64,000 nt of DNA from NCBI GenBank assembly GCA_032164245.1, contig JAVMKO010000003.1, positions 35,401,390 through 35,465,389 of the forward strand. The letters are read 5' to 3'. Source of the DNA: Sternotherus odoratus (Eukaryota; Chordata; Testudines; Kinosternidae). Positions 11,350 to 21,248 of this stretch are shown here, piece by piece. The notes under the pieces were generated by a model. It made no database searches, was not told the DNA's origin, and saw only the letters and a program-made list of their open reading frames with translations. A program made the position numbers and the translations under genes. Positions within the stretch are counted from its first letter, which is position 1; each line of letters opens with the position of its first letter.

Positions 11350-12020
11350 TTTGTGTTCGGTGATAGTCATGAGTAATGCTACGTTTTGGTCATGGGTATT
11401 TTTAGTAAAAGTCATGGACAGGTCACAGGGGGAGGTGTGGCCTGGGGATGATGTGGATATTTGGGGGGGGGGGGGTCGGCCCGGGGGTACTCAGGGGGTG
11501 ACCCAAGACCCCGCTGATGCTGGGGTGGGGTGATTGGTGGGGCTGACAGGCTTCCTACCCAGCCCCTCGCAGCTCCCCGGAAACGGCGACAAATCCCTTC
11601 CTCAGCTTCTAGCTCCGTGTGCTGCCCCCACCCCAAGCATCGGTCCGCAGCTCCTGCAGAAAAAGGCAGCACACAGAGCTAGGAGCTGAGGGGGGGGGGG
11701 GGGGACATGTCAACAGTTCCAGGGAGCTTCCCCAGGTAAGCGCCACCCGGAGCCCTCACCCCTCCCGCTCCCCAGCCCTGATCCCCCTCCCACACACCCC
11801 CACACTGCTAGGGGAGGGAGGAGATGCGGTGGCCCAAGCAGCACGGGCCAGGCCATGACTTCCCGCATCTACCATTGGCCAGGAACGGTCAACCATGGTC
11901 ACTGGGAGCTCAGAGCAGCCATATCTGCGGACGCTAAGGTAAACAAAGCATCTCGCAGTCCACCAGGGGCTTACCCTGAACAACCTGCGAACCAAGTTTG
12001 GGAACCCCTGATCTACTGGC
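11350..12020. mobile_element. hAT-related repeat with G-runs
   Basis: The GC-rich segment contains 'AAAGTCATGGACAGGTCACA' on the left and, at 11870-12013, 'CCATTGGCCAGGAACGGTCA', 'GGTAAACAAAGCATC', 'GGGGCTTACCCTGAACAA' and the end 'AAGTTTGGGAACCCCTG'. These match in order the right half of the hAT MITE at 14711-15002 ('AAGTAAACAAACTGG', 'GTGCTTACCCTGCGGTC'). Pure G-runs of 13 (11463-11475) and 15 (11690-11704) interrupt it. Left boundary not determined. Confidence 0.55.
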
Positions 12021-12049
12021 ACCACTGGTGGACAGACTACCTGCTTCAG

Positions 12050-12730
12050 TTGTACTTAAAAATAGTGCTGTTAGTCTTTGTGTCTTTTGTTAGTAGTCCT
12101 TCAAATTCTTTTTGGCCTGCTTTATACTTTTACACTTGATTTGCCAGATTTTGTTCCTTTCTATTTTCTTCACTATGATTTGACTTCCAGTTTTTAAAAT
12201 AGTTTTGCCTCTTATCACCTCTTTTACTCTCTTGGTTAGCCAAGGTAGGATTTTTTGGTCCTCGTACTATTTTTTCTTTTTTTCTTTGGGCTATATATTT
12301 AATTCGAGTCTCTTATTAGGGTGTTTTTAAATAGTTTCTATGCAGCTTTCAGGCATTTTGCTTTTGTGACTGATCCTTTTAATTTCCATTTAACTAGCTT
12401 CCTCATTTTTGTGTAGTTTCCCTTTTTTTAAATTAAATGCTACGGTGATGGGTTTCTTCAGTATTCCCCAAATCCCCAAAGGATGTTACATTTAATTACA
12501 TTATAGTTGCTATTGCCAAGCAGTTCAGCTATTGTCATCTCTTGGATCCCATCCTGAGCACCACTTAAGACTAAATCAAGAATTGCCTCTCCCCTTGAGG
12601 ATCTCAGGACTAGCTGATTCAAGGAGGAGTCAGATGGTGTCTAGAAATGTTATCTGTGCATCCTGTCCTGAAGTAAGGGGTACCCAGTATGGGCATAGTT
12701 GAAAGCCCCATTATTATTGGGGGGGATTGC
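12050..12730 (-). mobile_element. CR1-type LINE, antisense 5'-truncated coding relic
   Basis: In reverse complement this is a decayed LINE ORF2 segment. Landmarks on the + strand include 'GCCAAGCAGTTCAGCTATTG', 'CTCTTGGATCCCATCCTGAG', 'ACTAAATCAAGAATTGCCTC' and 'CCCCATTATTATTGGGG', familiar from vertebrate CR1 endonuclease-region copies lying in antisense. Several indels and stops make it noncoding. Confidence 0.6.
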
Positions 12731-13717
12731 TGTATGTTACGATATAATATGACTTTTAAAAAAATGAAAACCATGGTTTTATCTTGAGAAAGGTATTAGA
12801 GAATATTTTTTAAAAAAATTAACAGAGCTTTAACCTGGGGTACGTAAAAAGATAATATTCAAGTGGAAATATGCTGTGTTTATTTTATATAAGAATCGAT
12901 ACATACTGGTAGAGCTTATATGTTAAAGATTCATTCTAGCAACCTGGGAGTCACTCTAGGAATTGGTGGGTAATGAAAATGCTGGTATCCCTGTTTGCAT
13001 GTCATTGATGTAAATGGAACTATTATCATGCACGTGTTTAAGTACATGCATTAAGTTTTTGCTAGCCAGGATCTTAACAAAAGTAATGTGTTGTAGTAAT
13101 GTTCATATGCTTAAATCTTTCGGCAGCATAACAATGAATAATGTGCTTCTATTGGGGATATGAAAATAATCTAATAAAATGCTTTACCCAATAATATCAA
13201 TTTCTGGACTGTGCATATACCCTGTAGTAGTCTTTTCTCTAGAAAATCCATTCAGATTAATGGGAAAAAATCAGGATGTTTTGGGCATGTCTGATGTCTG
13301 TCACAGTTTATGGAGCTAGCTGTGCCTTTGACTCCTTACTGGTCTCTTACACTTCACTTCCCCCTTCAAGCCCCCAGGTGTGAAGCCTTATGCCTTTACC
13401 TGTCTTGGGTGGAATTTAGCAATTATCACACTCTTAGCCCTGGTCTGAGTTTGGGCACCTGTGGTTCTTCCCTTTGGTAGTATGTGGCCAGTGGTATACA
13501 AAACAGCCTTTTCAAATGTGTTTTGTTTTGCAGTAGGAGCCACACGCTTGGAGGGCAAAAAAGATTTTAAAGCAATAATCGACACATATCTATCTTACCT
13601 AAAGGCTTATCATCCTTCTATGATAATCTAGGCAGGCCTGACTTCTCTAGGCACCCCAACAGGGTCCTTTGTGTGGATGCTGCCTCTGAACAACAACTGC
13701 TCCTGTCTTCAGGGGCA
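12731..13717. other. Unassigned intronic sequence
   Basis: No exon or repeat family recognised on either strand. Confidence 0.35.
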
Positions 13718-14345
13718 GGTTTCAGAGTGGTAGCCGTGTTAGTTTGTATCAGCAAAAACAATGAGGAGTCCTTGTGGCACGTTAGAGACTAGAAAATGTA
13801 TTTGGGCATAAGCTTTAGTGGGCTAAAACCAACTTCATCAGATAAATGGAGTGAAAAATACAGTAGGCAGGTATATACATTATAGCACATGAACAAATGG
13901 GAGTTGCCTTACCAAGTAGGGGAGGTCCGTGCTAACAAGGCCAATTCAAATAGGGTGGCTGTAGCCTATTCCCAACAGTTGACAAGAAGGGGTGAATATC
14001 AACATAGGGAAAATTACTTTTTCTAGTGCTAACAATGGTAGATGTGGCCCATTCCAAACAGTTGACAAGAAGATGTGAGTATCAAGAGGGAAATTTTCTT
14101 TTTGTAGTGACATAGCCACTCCCAGTCTTTATTCGGGCCTAATCAGATGGTGTCAAGTTTGTAAATTAATTCCAGTTCTGCAGTTTCTAATTGAAGTCTG
14201 TTTTTGAAGGATTTTTTTTGTTGAGGAATGGCCACTTTTAAGTTTGTTATTGAGTGTCCAGGGAGATTGAAGCGTTCTCCTAGTGGTTTTTTAATGTTAC
14301 AATTTTTTATGGCAGATTTGTGTCCATTTATTTTTTGGCCAAACA
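13718..14345 (-). mobile_element. Penelope-like element, 5'-truncated, with GIY-YIG remains
   Basis: On the minus strand, the frame at 14345-14143 encodes an 'INGHKSAIKNCNIKKPLGE' to 'FNLPGHSITNLKVAI' to 'KNRLQLETAELELIYKLDTI' series. I recognise this as the C-terminal half of the GIY-YIG endonuclease domain at the end of Penelope-like polyproteins, including the conserved Arg-Asn...His and the late Glu region. Downstream on the same strand is the 3' region found alone elsewhere in the window (21033, 44287, 51888, 59371), ending near 13718. The reverse-transcriptase part is missing, so the copy is 5'-truncated, and the segment 14346-14505 upstream of it no longer reads as GIY-YIG. It is dead, intronic and antisense to AGPAT5. 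Confidence 0.75.
13810..13845 (-). ncRNA. Decayed hammerhead-ribozyme-like core in the Penelope 3' region
   Basis: On the minus strand the order is CTGATGA (13841-13835), a stem AGTTGG/CCCACT around a TTTTAG loop, then TAAAGC. A functional hammerhead core needs CUGANGA, stem II and GAAA. The first element is perfect, stem II pairs with one G-U, and the GAAA reads TAAA, so self-cleavage is probably lost. Hammerhead motifs are known from Penelope-like elements, which fits the host element. Confidence 0.5.
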
Positions 14346-14702
14346 TTATAAAATGACTAAAGGATGACACTTGCACTTTGGACAAGAGCGTTATTGACGT
14401 GAGTTGTAGCCATAACAGATAGAGCTTATATACCACAACTTTCAATATTCTATTGCTAAAATTGATGCTTTTCTGATACATTTTGAATTTTATCTATTAA
14501 TAAAATCTGCTTCGGGTCAGATTTCCACCTCCTGTGATGTCATGTTCAGTGTGTTCCAAACATTGCCAAAGTCCTTCACAGTTAAAGGGAAAATCTGGAT
14601 CTGATATTGATATATATTGTAGTATAAAGGTAGGAACTGGTTATTGTGCTTTAAATAGTTTGGAAGCCCTCTAGTAGCCCTCCGTCTTCAATTACAGACG
14701 CC
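14346..14702. other. Unassigned intronic sequence
   Basis: It may contain further decayed Penelope-like sequence at its left end (14346-14505) but nothing is readable. The 8-bp target duplication of the next element starts at 14703. Confidence 0.3.
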
Positions 14703-15010
14703 ATTAGAACACAGATCGGCAACCGTGGGACCGCAGGGTAAGCACCCTCAGTGGGCCCTGACAGTTTACTTGCCGGTTCGCCGACCGCGGTTCCCACTGG
14801 CCCTGGTTCGCCACTCCAGTCCAATGGGGGGTGCAGGAAGCAGCACAGTGCTGGCCGCCGCTTCCCGCAGCCCCATTGGACCGGGACAGAGAACTGGGGT
14901 CAGTGGAAGCCACGATCGGTGAACTGGCAAGTAAACAAACTGGCGGGGCCCGCTAAGGGTGCTTACCCTGCGGTCCCGGGTGCCAAGGTTGCCAATCTCT
15001 GCATTAGAAC
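14703..15010. mobile_element. hAT MITE with perfect 8-bp target duplication
   Basis: A 292-bp element (14711-15002) flanked on both sides by ATTAGAAC (14703-14710 and 15003-15010). An 8-bp duplication is diagnostic for the hAT superfamily. Termini are inverted repeats: ACAGATCGGCAACC on the left against GGTTGCCAATCTCTGC on the right, followed inward by 'GCAGGGTAAGCACCC' and 'GGGTGCTTACCCTGC'. The interior is GC-rich and palindromic, with no transposase. Frames through it are compositional artefacts. Confidence 0.85.
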
Positions 15011-15071
15011 CCTCTGAGCAGCAGTGAACATAGGTACCCAAGTCTTTTGTTTTTACATCTATATATATAAA

Positions 15072-15686
15072 CTAGCATAAGTGCCCGGCGCTGCTCGGGT
15101 CAGTCGGAGGTGGGGAGGTGGCAGACAGCTGACACCCCCTGAACAACCCCAACACCCCCACCTCACCCCCCGACCGAACCCGACACCCCCACCTCACTTA
15201 CCGTCCCACCAAACTCAACTCAGATCCGTCGCAGGGGGGGAGGGGGCCCAGAGCTGAGGGATTCCGGGGACCTTCGCAGGTGGGGGGCGGCACAGAGCTG
15301 ATGGATTCTGGGGTTCCGTTGGGAGAGGGGAGGGGCAGAGAACTGAGGGATCTCCGGGGTTCCATTGGGAGGGGGGAGGGGCAGAGAACTGAGGGATCTC
15401 TGGGGTTCTGTTGGAGGAGGGAGGGGTGAGCTGAGCGAGTGAGGTGTCTGTTGGAGGGGGGTATTATGACATCATCACCACCTAACCGCCCAGCTGATGT
15501 GATTGGCCCTGAAAGACTTTCACTCCTGGGGGGCGTCAGAGGTGAGATCCGAAAATGTTTCGACCCTTACCAGCATCTAGACCCCAAGACCCCTCACTGT
15601 ACCAAAATTCAAGTCTCTGGCTCAAACGGTGCGGGAGGAGTTCGCAGTCATACATACATACACCACTTGACTTTTATATATATAGA
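15072..15686 (-). mobile_element. Inner Helitron, inverted, nested in the outer Helitron
   Basis: Read on the minus strand this 615-bp copy runs from TCTATATATATAAAAGTC (ending at plus 15686) to GCACTTATGCTAG (plus 15072). It shares with the outer copy the 5' 200 bp, the 'GACCCGAGCAGCGCCGGG' subterminal region and a shorter G-rich interior. It sits 14 bp inside the outer copy's 5' end. The flanking base is A at 15071 (T on the minus strand, as expected after CTAG); the base at 15687 is A where T would be expected. Confidence 0.8.
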
Positions 15687-16079
15687 AGTCAAATGGTGTA
15701 TGCGTGTATGTATGTATGTATGTATGCTTACTCCTTCCACACCATTTGAGCTAGAGACTTGAAATTTGGTACAGTTAGAGGTCTTGGGGTCCTAATCAGG
15801 GTAAGAGTCGAAAATTTTTCAAATCTCACCTCTGACACCCCCCCAGGGGTGAAATTCTTTAAAGGCCAATCACATCAGCTGGGCAGCTGCTGTTCTCTGT
15901 GACATAGTTATGATGTCATAATACCCCCTCCAACGGACACCGCACTCGCTCAGCTCTCTGCCCCCTCCCCCCTCCAACGGACCCCGGAATCCCTCAGCTC
16001 TCTGCCCCCTCTCCCCTCCAACGGACCCTGGAATCCCTCAGCTCTCTGACCCCTCCCCACCTCCGACAGACCCGAGTTG

Positions 16080-16600
16080 GGTTTGGTCGGAGGGTAAGTG
16101 AGGTAGGGGTGTCGGGTTTGGTCGGGGGGGTGAGGTGGGGGTGTCGGGTTTGGTTGGGGGGTAAGTGAGCCGGGGGTGTTGGGTTTGATCTGGGGGGTGG
16201 GAAGGTGTTGGGGTGGGTGAGGGGTGAGGTGTGGGTGTTGGGGTTGGTCAGGGGGTGTTGGGTTTGGTGGGGGGGGTAAGGTGGGGGTGTTGGGTTTGGT
16301 GGGGGGGGTGAGGAGGGGGGTCGGGGTTGGTCGAGGGATAAGTGAGGTGTGGGTGTCGGGTTTGTTTGTGGTGGTAGGTAGGGGTGTCGGGTTTGGTTGG
16401 GGGGGGAAAGTGAGGTGGGTGTGTCGGGTTTGGTCTACGGGGGGTGAGGTGTGGGTGTTGGTCAGGGGGTGTTGGGGTTGGTAGGGGGGAGACGTGGGGG
16501 TGTTGGGTTTGGGTGGGTGGGTGAAAATGTGAGGAGGGGTAAGTGAGATGGGGGTGTCGGGTTTGGTCGGGGGGGGTGAGGTGGGGGTGTCAGGTTTGCT
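16080..16600 (+). repeat. G-rich minisatellite inside the outer Helitron
   Basis: Degenerate tandem units of about 30-35 bp with the word 'GTGGGGGTGTCGGGTTTGGT' and runs of 5-8 G between units. Shorter versions occupy the inner Helitron (about 15120-15240, complementary strand) and the third copy (30380-30760). The strand asymmetry gives potential for G-quadruplexes on the + strand. Confidence 0.75.
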
Positions 16601-16836
16601 CTCTGCCCCCATCCAACGGACCCCGCACTTGCTCAGCTGTCTGCCCCCTCCCCACCTCCGACTGACCCAAGCAACACCGGGTATTTTTGCTAGTAGTTAA
16701 TAAACACGGTTCTGTGGAATGTGCTTTCCCACATTCTTAATGTTGTACTGAAAGCAAGGATGCAACAATTGGTGTTGAGGATGTGATGATCCTCATCCAG
16801 GATAACTGGAGCAAATAAAACACCTTTGTTGCTCCA

Positions 16837-17175
16837 ATGCTGCAAAAGAATGGGGCTGTCCTTATCTGTGAGTGTTTCAAGGTTACCATTAACTCAGTAT
16901 TGCATTCAAACCAGTATTCTTTACCTAGACTAGAGAATATGTTTGCCTCAATAACTGGTGCTATGCTTTTCTCCAAGATCAGCCCTGCCCAAGCCTGTCT
17001 AAAAATGGGGATTGAAGACCGTGACAAGAAGTACCTCACAATTAACACACACAAGGTCTTATTTCAATATAACAGGATAGTGTTTGGAGTAGTAAGCACC
17101 CTCTTTTTAGTAGCAAGACTTGTATCGGGTATTAAGGTGTTCCAAGTATTCCGTGTTGTTTGGATGATTAACTAG
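16837..17175 (+). pseudogene. Gypsy reverse transcriptase remnant
   Basis: The frame reads 'MLQKNGAVLICECFKVTINS' then 'QYSLPRLENMFASITGAMLF' and 'KKYLTINTHKVLFQYNRIVF'. This is the N-terminal half of a Ty3/Gypsy reverse transcriptase: the K-R/C-D-F-K block, the PLPR(I/L)E(D/N) block and the Y-x-x-H-T...Y-N-R block. Some expected residues are altered: the Asp of 'FSKIDL' reads Ser-Pro in 'FSKISPAQA'. A frame change follows at about 17095, before the catalytic Y-x-D-D, and the remainder continues in other frames. It cannot make an active enzyme. Confidence 0.8.
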
Positions 17176-18628
17176 TCGCAGGCTCTATTGATGTATACCG
17201 CTTTGAAAACCCCACAAAGGCACTTGCAAGGCTGGCTGAGTATGGTCTTAAAACAACCAAGAAAAATGTGAATTTTTCAAAGATTCAGTATCATATGGTG
17301 GCCACATCATTGACAAAGATGGTTTCTGTAAATTCCAAGAAAAAGTTGAAACTATCCTTAAGGCACCTGTAATGAAAAATGTGTCAATCACACTCCTTTC
17401 TGAACATGGTCAATTATTAGCATAGGTCCTACCTCATGCAGCAACAGTGTTACACCCCCTGAATGAATTGAGACCCAACGGACAGAAATGGCATTGGTCC
17501 CTACAGTGTAACAAGGCTTTTGATGAAGCCAAGAGGCTCACAGAATTTGAAATGGTTCCTACACGGTTAAAGGCCTTTTTTTTCTATAAAGTTAGCGTGT
17601 GATGTGGAATGGGAGCAGTCATTTCATGAGTAATGGAAGATCATACTGAAAAAATCTATTGTCTTTGCTTCTAGATAGCTTTTCTCAGCAGAATGTAACA
17701 ATGCTCAAATTGATAGAGAAGGGCTGAGTTTAGTCTGGAGAGTTAAAAGGTTTCACCAGTATCTATCTCTATAGGAAACAATGTACTTTTGTTACAGATC
17801 ATCAACTACTAGTTTCAGCTTTTAGAAGAGGAGTACTGGCAATGACTGCAGCACAGTGACAGAAATGGGCAACATTCTTGACTGTTCATCGTTCCAATAT
17901 TAAGTTCAGTGGTACCTGGTAGTGCAGATTGCTTATCACATCCACCATTAGAAGTGGCAGGAAAGAATAGTGAAGTGAAAGCACAGAGAGTAAATATGTT
18001 CTAATCTATACGACACAAATTGAATCCTTGCCAGTAACAAATGCCATGACACAATGTGGAATTTAAAATGCTCCCCTGCTGGCTAAAGTTTATGACATTA
18101 CAATGAGTGCATGGACTCGGGCACACAAATAACTGTGCCCAGTTTTCTTAGCTTGAAGAGAACAGCTAAGTGTATATCAAGATTGCACAACATGTTGTTC
18201 TTATTTAACCACTGTCTCACAAACTCCAAGAATTACCCAAAGCACATTTGGGAACTGGAAAAGTGAAAGTCCTGGCCAAGAGTTTGGTGTGCTAGCTTGG
18301 GATTGATAGAGAAATAGTGAAAATGGTAAAACAGCGTCAGGGTTGCCAGCAAACTCAATACATGCTCCATTGCATCCTTTGGAGTGTCCAACTATCCTGT
18401 GGCAACAAGTCCTTACAGACTGAACCATTTATGGGACATGTGTGTTTGGTTGCAATAGATGTTCATTTTAAATGGCCTGGAGTATTTTGTTTGAATTGAG
18501 CTAGTTCAGTGGAAGTGTTAAAACATTTGTTTTCAAGGACAGGAATTCCTGAATAGACTGCAAGTGACAATGGAACTCAGTTCACATACAAAGAGTTTCA
18601 GTTGTTTTGTCAGAAGGAATGATATCAA

Positions 18629-19671
18629 ACATGTTGTGACATTTCACGCTATATATTTTATGGAAATATGCTTCAGAGTGTGACTATGACTGGAATATGC
18701 TTTATACAGAAGGTCTCTTGTAAGATATAACAAAGGTTATAACCTATTGAATATATTCCTCCTATTTGTATGTATCTATCATTCTTGTATAGAAGTATAA
18801 CTCTGTGGCCCTATTTTAATTATGCAAAGTGTGGCCCCTTGATGGTGGTTTAGAATCTTGATGGCTCCCATTGACTAGGACAGTTGGTTGTAAATGGTTT
18901 ATTTACTTGCAAGCCTTCCTGTGTACTGTGGGCCAGCCCATGGATAATGAAGAATGAGGTCTCACAGGACCCAGAGAAGCAAAAGATTCCCGCCTTGTAC
19001 CAAAACTATAAAAGGGGGTGAAACAGAACAAAGGGGGCTGCAATCATGAGAGCCCCTGTTTTCCACCTGAGATGTATGTTGGAAATAACAAATACTGTAC
19101 CAGGGGAAAGGATTAGGCTCAGACTAGGAAGGAGTTTAATCTGTGAAAGAAGCTAATTGGAACATCTCTTAGGCCGAGATTTTACCTGTAATCAGTTTCT
19201 TAATGTATTAGGCTTAGACTTGCGTATTTTTGCTTTATTTTGCTTGGTGACTTACTCTGTTCTGTCTGTTATTACTTGAAACCACTTAAATCTTACTTTT
19301 TATACTTAATAAAATCACATTTGTTTATTAATTAACCCAGAGTAAGTGATTAACATCTGGGGGGAGCAAACAGCTGTGCATCTCTCTCTATTAGTGTTCT
19401 AAAGAGTGGACAATTTATGAGTTTATCCTGTATAAACTTTATACAGAGTAAGATGAATTTATTTGGGGTTTGGATCCCATTGGGAATTGGGTGTCTGGGT
19501 GCTGGAGATAGGTGATCTGCTGAGCAGTTTTTGGTTAAAGTCTGCAGCTTTGGGGGCATGGACCAGACCTGGATCTGTGTTGCAGCAGGCTAGCGTGTCT
19601 GGCTCAACAAGGCAGGGTTATGGAGTCCCAAGCTGGCAGGAAAAATGGTCTTAGAGGTAATTCCAACATGT
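18629..19671 (+). mobile_element. Solo LTR (endogenous retrovirus type) with 6-bp duplication
   Basis: The 1031-bp LTR (18635-19665) starts TGTGACATTT and ends GTAATTCCA, so it has TG...CA termini. It is flanked by ACATGT on both sides (18629-18634, 19666-19671). Promoter and end signals are in order: ACTATAAAAGGGGG at about 19006 and AATAAAATC at about 19309. The LTR interrupts Gypsy integrase remains that resume on the other side. Only one LTR and no viral gene is present, which indicates LTR-LTR recombination after insertion. Confidence 0.85.
19005..19019 (+). promoter_or_regulatory. TATA box of the solo LTR
   Basis: CTATAAAAGGGGG lies in the middle of the LTR, followed about 300 bp later by a polyadenylation signal, which is the U3-R-U5 order. 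Whether it drives any transcript in the AGPAT5 intron is unknown. Confidence 0.6.
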
Positions 19672-20459
19672 CAGGTGACAATCCGAAGGGGGTCTCTGTG
19701 ACTGAATCTCTCACACATCACATTTGTATTTTTACCGTCCTGCCACAAAGGGATCAGTGGAAAGATTTCTTCAGATATTCAAGTAAGTGATTCATGCTAC
19801 AGCTCTGGATAAAGATAGCTTACAAACAGTTTTGTAGACTTTCCACTGGCCTCTGGGAATTCAGTACATGCTACTACAAATCAGGGACCAACAATGTCCA
19901 TGGGTCATAATTTAAAATCTCATCTAGACTTGTTAAAACCTGACCTACAGAAGGACATTGGAAAGAAACAGTGTGATCTAGTGGTCACAAATAGTCCCAC
20001 TGCGCACCTTCATGCAAGAGGAAAAAATCTTAGCAATTTTCAAAAATTCATGTAAGCCTAGCGTGATTACATCACAAATCAGTCTTATTGGGTAGAAGTA
20101 GCAGCAAATACATAATGGAAAAAACACATAAACCAGTTTTTGAGCACAAGTTCAACAGGATATTCTACACCTGTGATGCCTATTGAAAATACTAAAGCTT
20201 CAGTCCAGCTACAGACAGCAACTCCTGATAGTGCCAGTAAGCCTTGGGTCCCTGTTTCTTCTACAAATGAGCCTAACACTTCAGAGCAGGAAGATGCTGT
20301 TGAAACAACTATACCAGAAAGTACAGGCACTTTCAGAAACTTTTGCTGACTATGAGACTTTATTTAGAAAGAAGTCTTTAACCACCTCTCAAACTTAATT
20401 TGTAGCATGTGTATTAGGAGTTTATACAGAAAAAACATTTATAATTTTTGTATGCCCTT

Positions 20460-20655
20460 TCATGCAAAGGGGGAAAGACTATATAATGTATAGAAATTGG
20501 GTAATATTTCTTTAAAAAGTTTGGGAGACCTGTCACCCTATCTATTGTTGCAGAAGCGACCAGAACTCACTCACTGCAGCAGTGTACATAGGTAGCTAGG
20601 TTTGTGTATATTTGTACATGATCAATAAAAAGTTATTTGGAATCCATAGGTGACA
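20460..20655 (+). mobile_element. Probable 3' LTR of the Gypsy element
   Basis: It follows the last Gypsy coding relics. It contains a TATA-like 'GACTATATAATG', 'AGAACTCACTCACTGCAGCA' and AATAAAAAG at 20624 before 'TTATTTGGAATCCATAGGTG'. The matching 5' LTR is not found in the window, so the boundaries are inferred. Confidence 0.5.
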
Positions 20656-21018
20656 GTATGATTCCACAAAAAACTAATTTCATGGGGGAGAAGAGTTTGA
20701 GGCTTTTCATATACATCATTCAGTGGAAGTTTTATATTTATATAAATAGTGTTTTGTGTTTGAGGGAGTGTTTGGTTTTTGCTTTGCAGTTCATCTTTTA
20801 TGGACTCGCCTGTGTCTTCCTCGATGAAGAACACTGAAAATGTTAATCTGTTTTGAAAATATGGCATTATATATAAAAAGTGGTGGAATTTTACTGGAGG
20901 CCTAGCTAGTGAAATACCATTGACTAGATATTTGTTTGAGAATGAAATACATTTGAGATCTAATAGTCTCCAAGGGACAATCAATGACATTTTTAAGAAT
21001 CCAAATAATACACTATAA
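20656..21018. other. Unassigned intronic sequence
   Basis: No exon or repeat recognised between the Gypsy end and the fold-back element. Confidence 0.35.
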
Positions 21019-21248
21019 CTCTCTATGCTATGGTAACAGAGTCCTGTGGCACCTTAAAGACTAACTAAAGTATTGATGCATAAGCTTTCATGGACTAATA
21101 CCCACTTCGTAGCATCCAACGAAGTGGGTATTAGCCCACAAAAGCTTATGCGTCAATACTTTAGTTAGTCTTTAAGGTGCCACAGGACTCTGTTACCTCT
21201 GCTATTCCAGACTAAAATGGCTACCTCTCTGATTCTCTCTATGCTATG
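21019..21248. mobile_element. Fold-back Penelope-like 3' end with 14-bp target duplication
   Basis: The insert (21033-21234) is flanked by the identical 14-mer CTCTCTATGCTATG at 21019-21032 and 21235-21248. It consists of a 77-bp left arm (21033-21109), a 10-nt loop, and a 77-bp right arm (21120-21196) that is its reverse complement with few mismatches. It ends with a unique 38-bp piece 'CTGCTATTCCAGACTAA...CTGATT', the terminus of the family seen at 59371-59500. The long duplication implies retrotransposition by target-primed reverse transcription, not DNA transposition. Inverted partial copies are a known habit of Penelope-like elements. Confidence 0.85.

Larger units (their letters stand above)
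15058..16693 (+). mobile_element. Non-autonomous Helitron (outer copy), split by a second Helitron
   Basis: The outer element starts TCTATATATATAAA at 15058-15071, is interrupted by the inner copy, resumes AGTCAAATGGTG at 15687, and ends ...ACACCGGGTATTTTTGCTAG at 16693. Joining the halves restores the start seen in the other copies. Helitron hallmarks are the 5' TC, the 3' CTAG preceded by a short ACCC/GGGT stem about 10 nt upstream, and insertion between A (15057) and T (16694) without duplication. The interior (about 16080-16600) is a G-rich minisatellite of roughly 30-bp 'GTGAGGTGGGGGTGTCGGG' units. No Rep/helicase ORF exists; the long proline-rich antisense frame here comes from the minisatellite. 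Confidence 0.8.
16700..20655 (+). mobile_element. Ty3/Gypsy retrotransposon, decayed, split by a solo LTR
   Basis: Pieces of pol occur in order on the + strand: reverse transcriptase at 16830-17400, RNase H and connection to about 17960, integrase zinc finger and core to about 18620, then, after the inserted LTR, the integrase C-terminal side from about 19720 to 20090 and a variable tail to 20400. A 3' LTR-like segment at about 20460-20655 has 'AGACTATATAATGTATAG' and AATAAA at 20624. gag and a 5' LTR are not recognisable; the outer Helitron ends just before it. Stops and frameshifts break every domain. Confidence 0.75.

Noticed and set aside
16080..16600. Regularly spaced repeats considered as a CRISPR array
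   Set aside because: Units are degenerate tandem G-rich repeats without distinct spacers, inside a eukaryotic Helitron.
15950..16612. 220-codon Pro/Thr-rich minus-strand frame
   Set aside because: It is the complement of the G-rich Helitron minisatellite; the repetitive protein is a by-product.
15072..16693. Single large palindromic transposon
   Set aside because: The outer copy's first 14 bases are found to the left of the inverted copy, so two nested insertions explain the sequence better.
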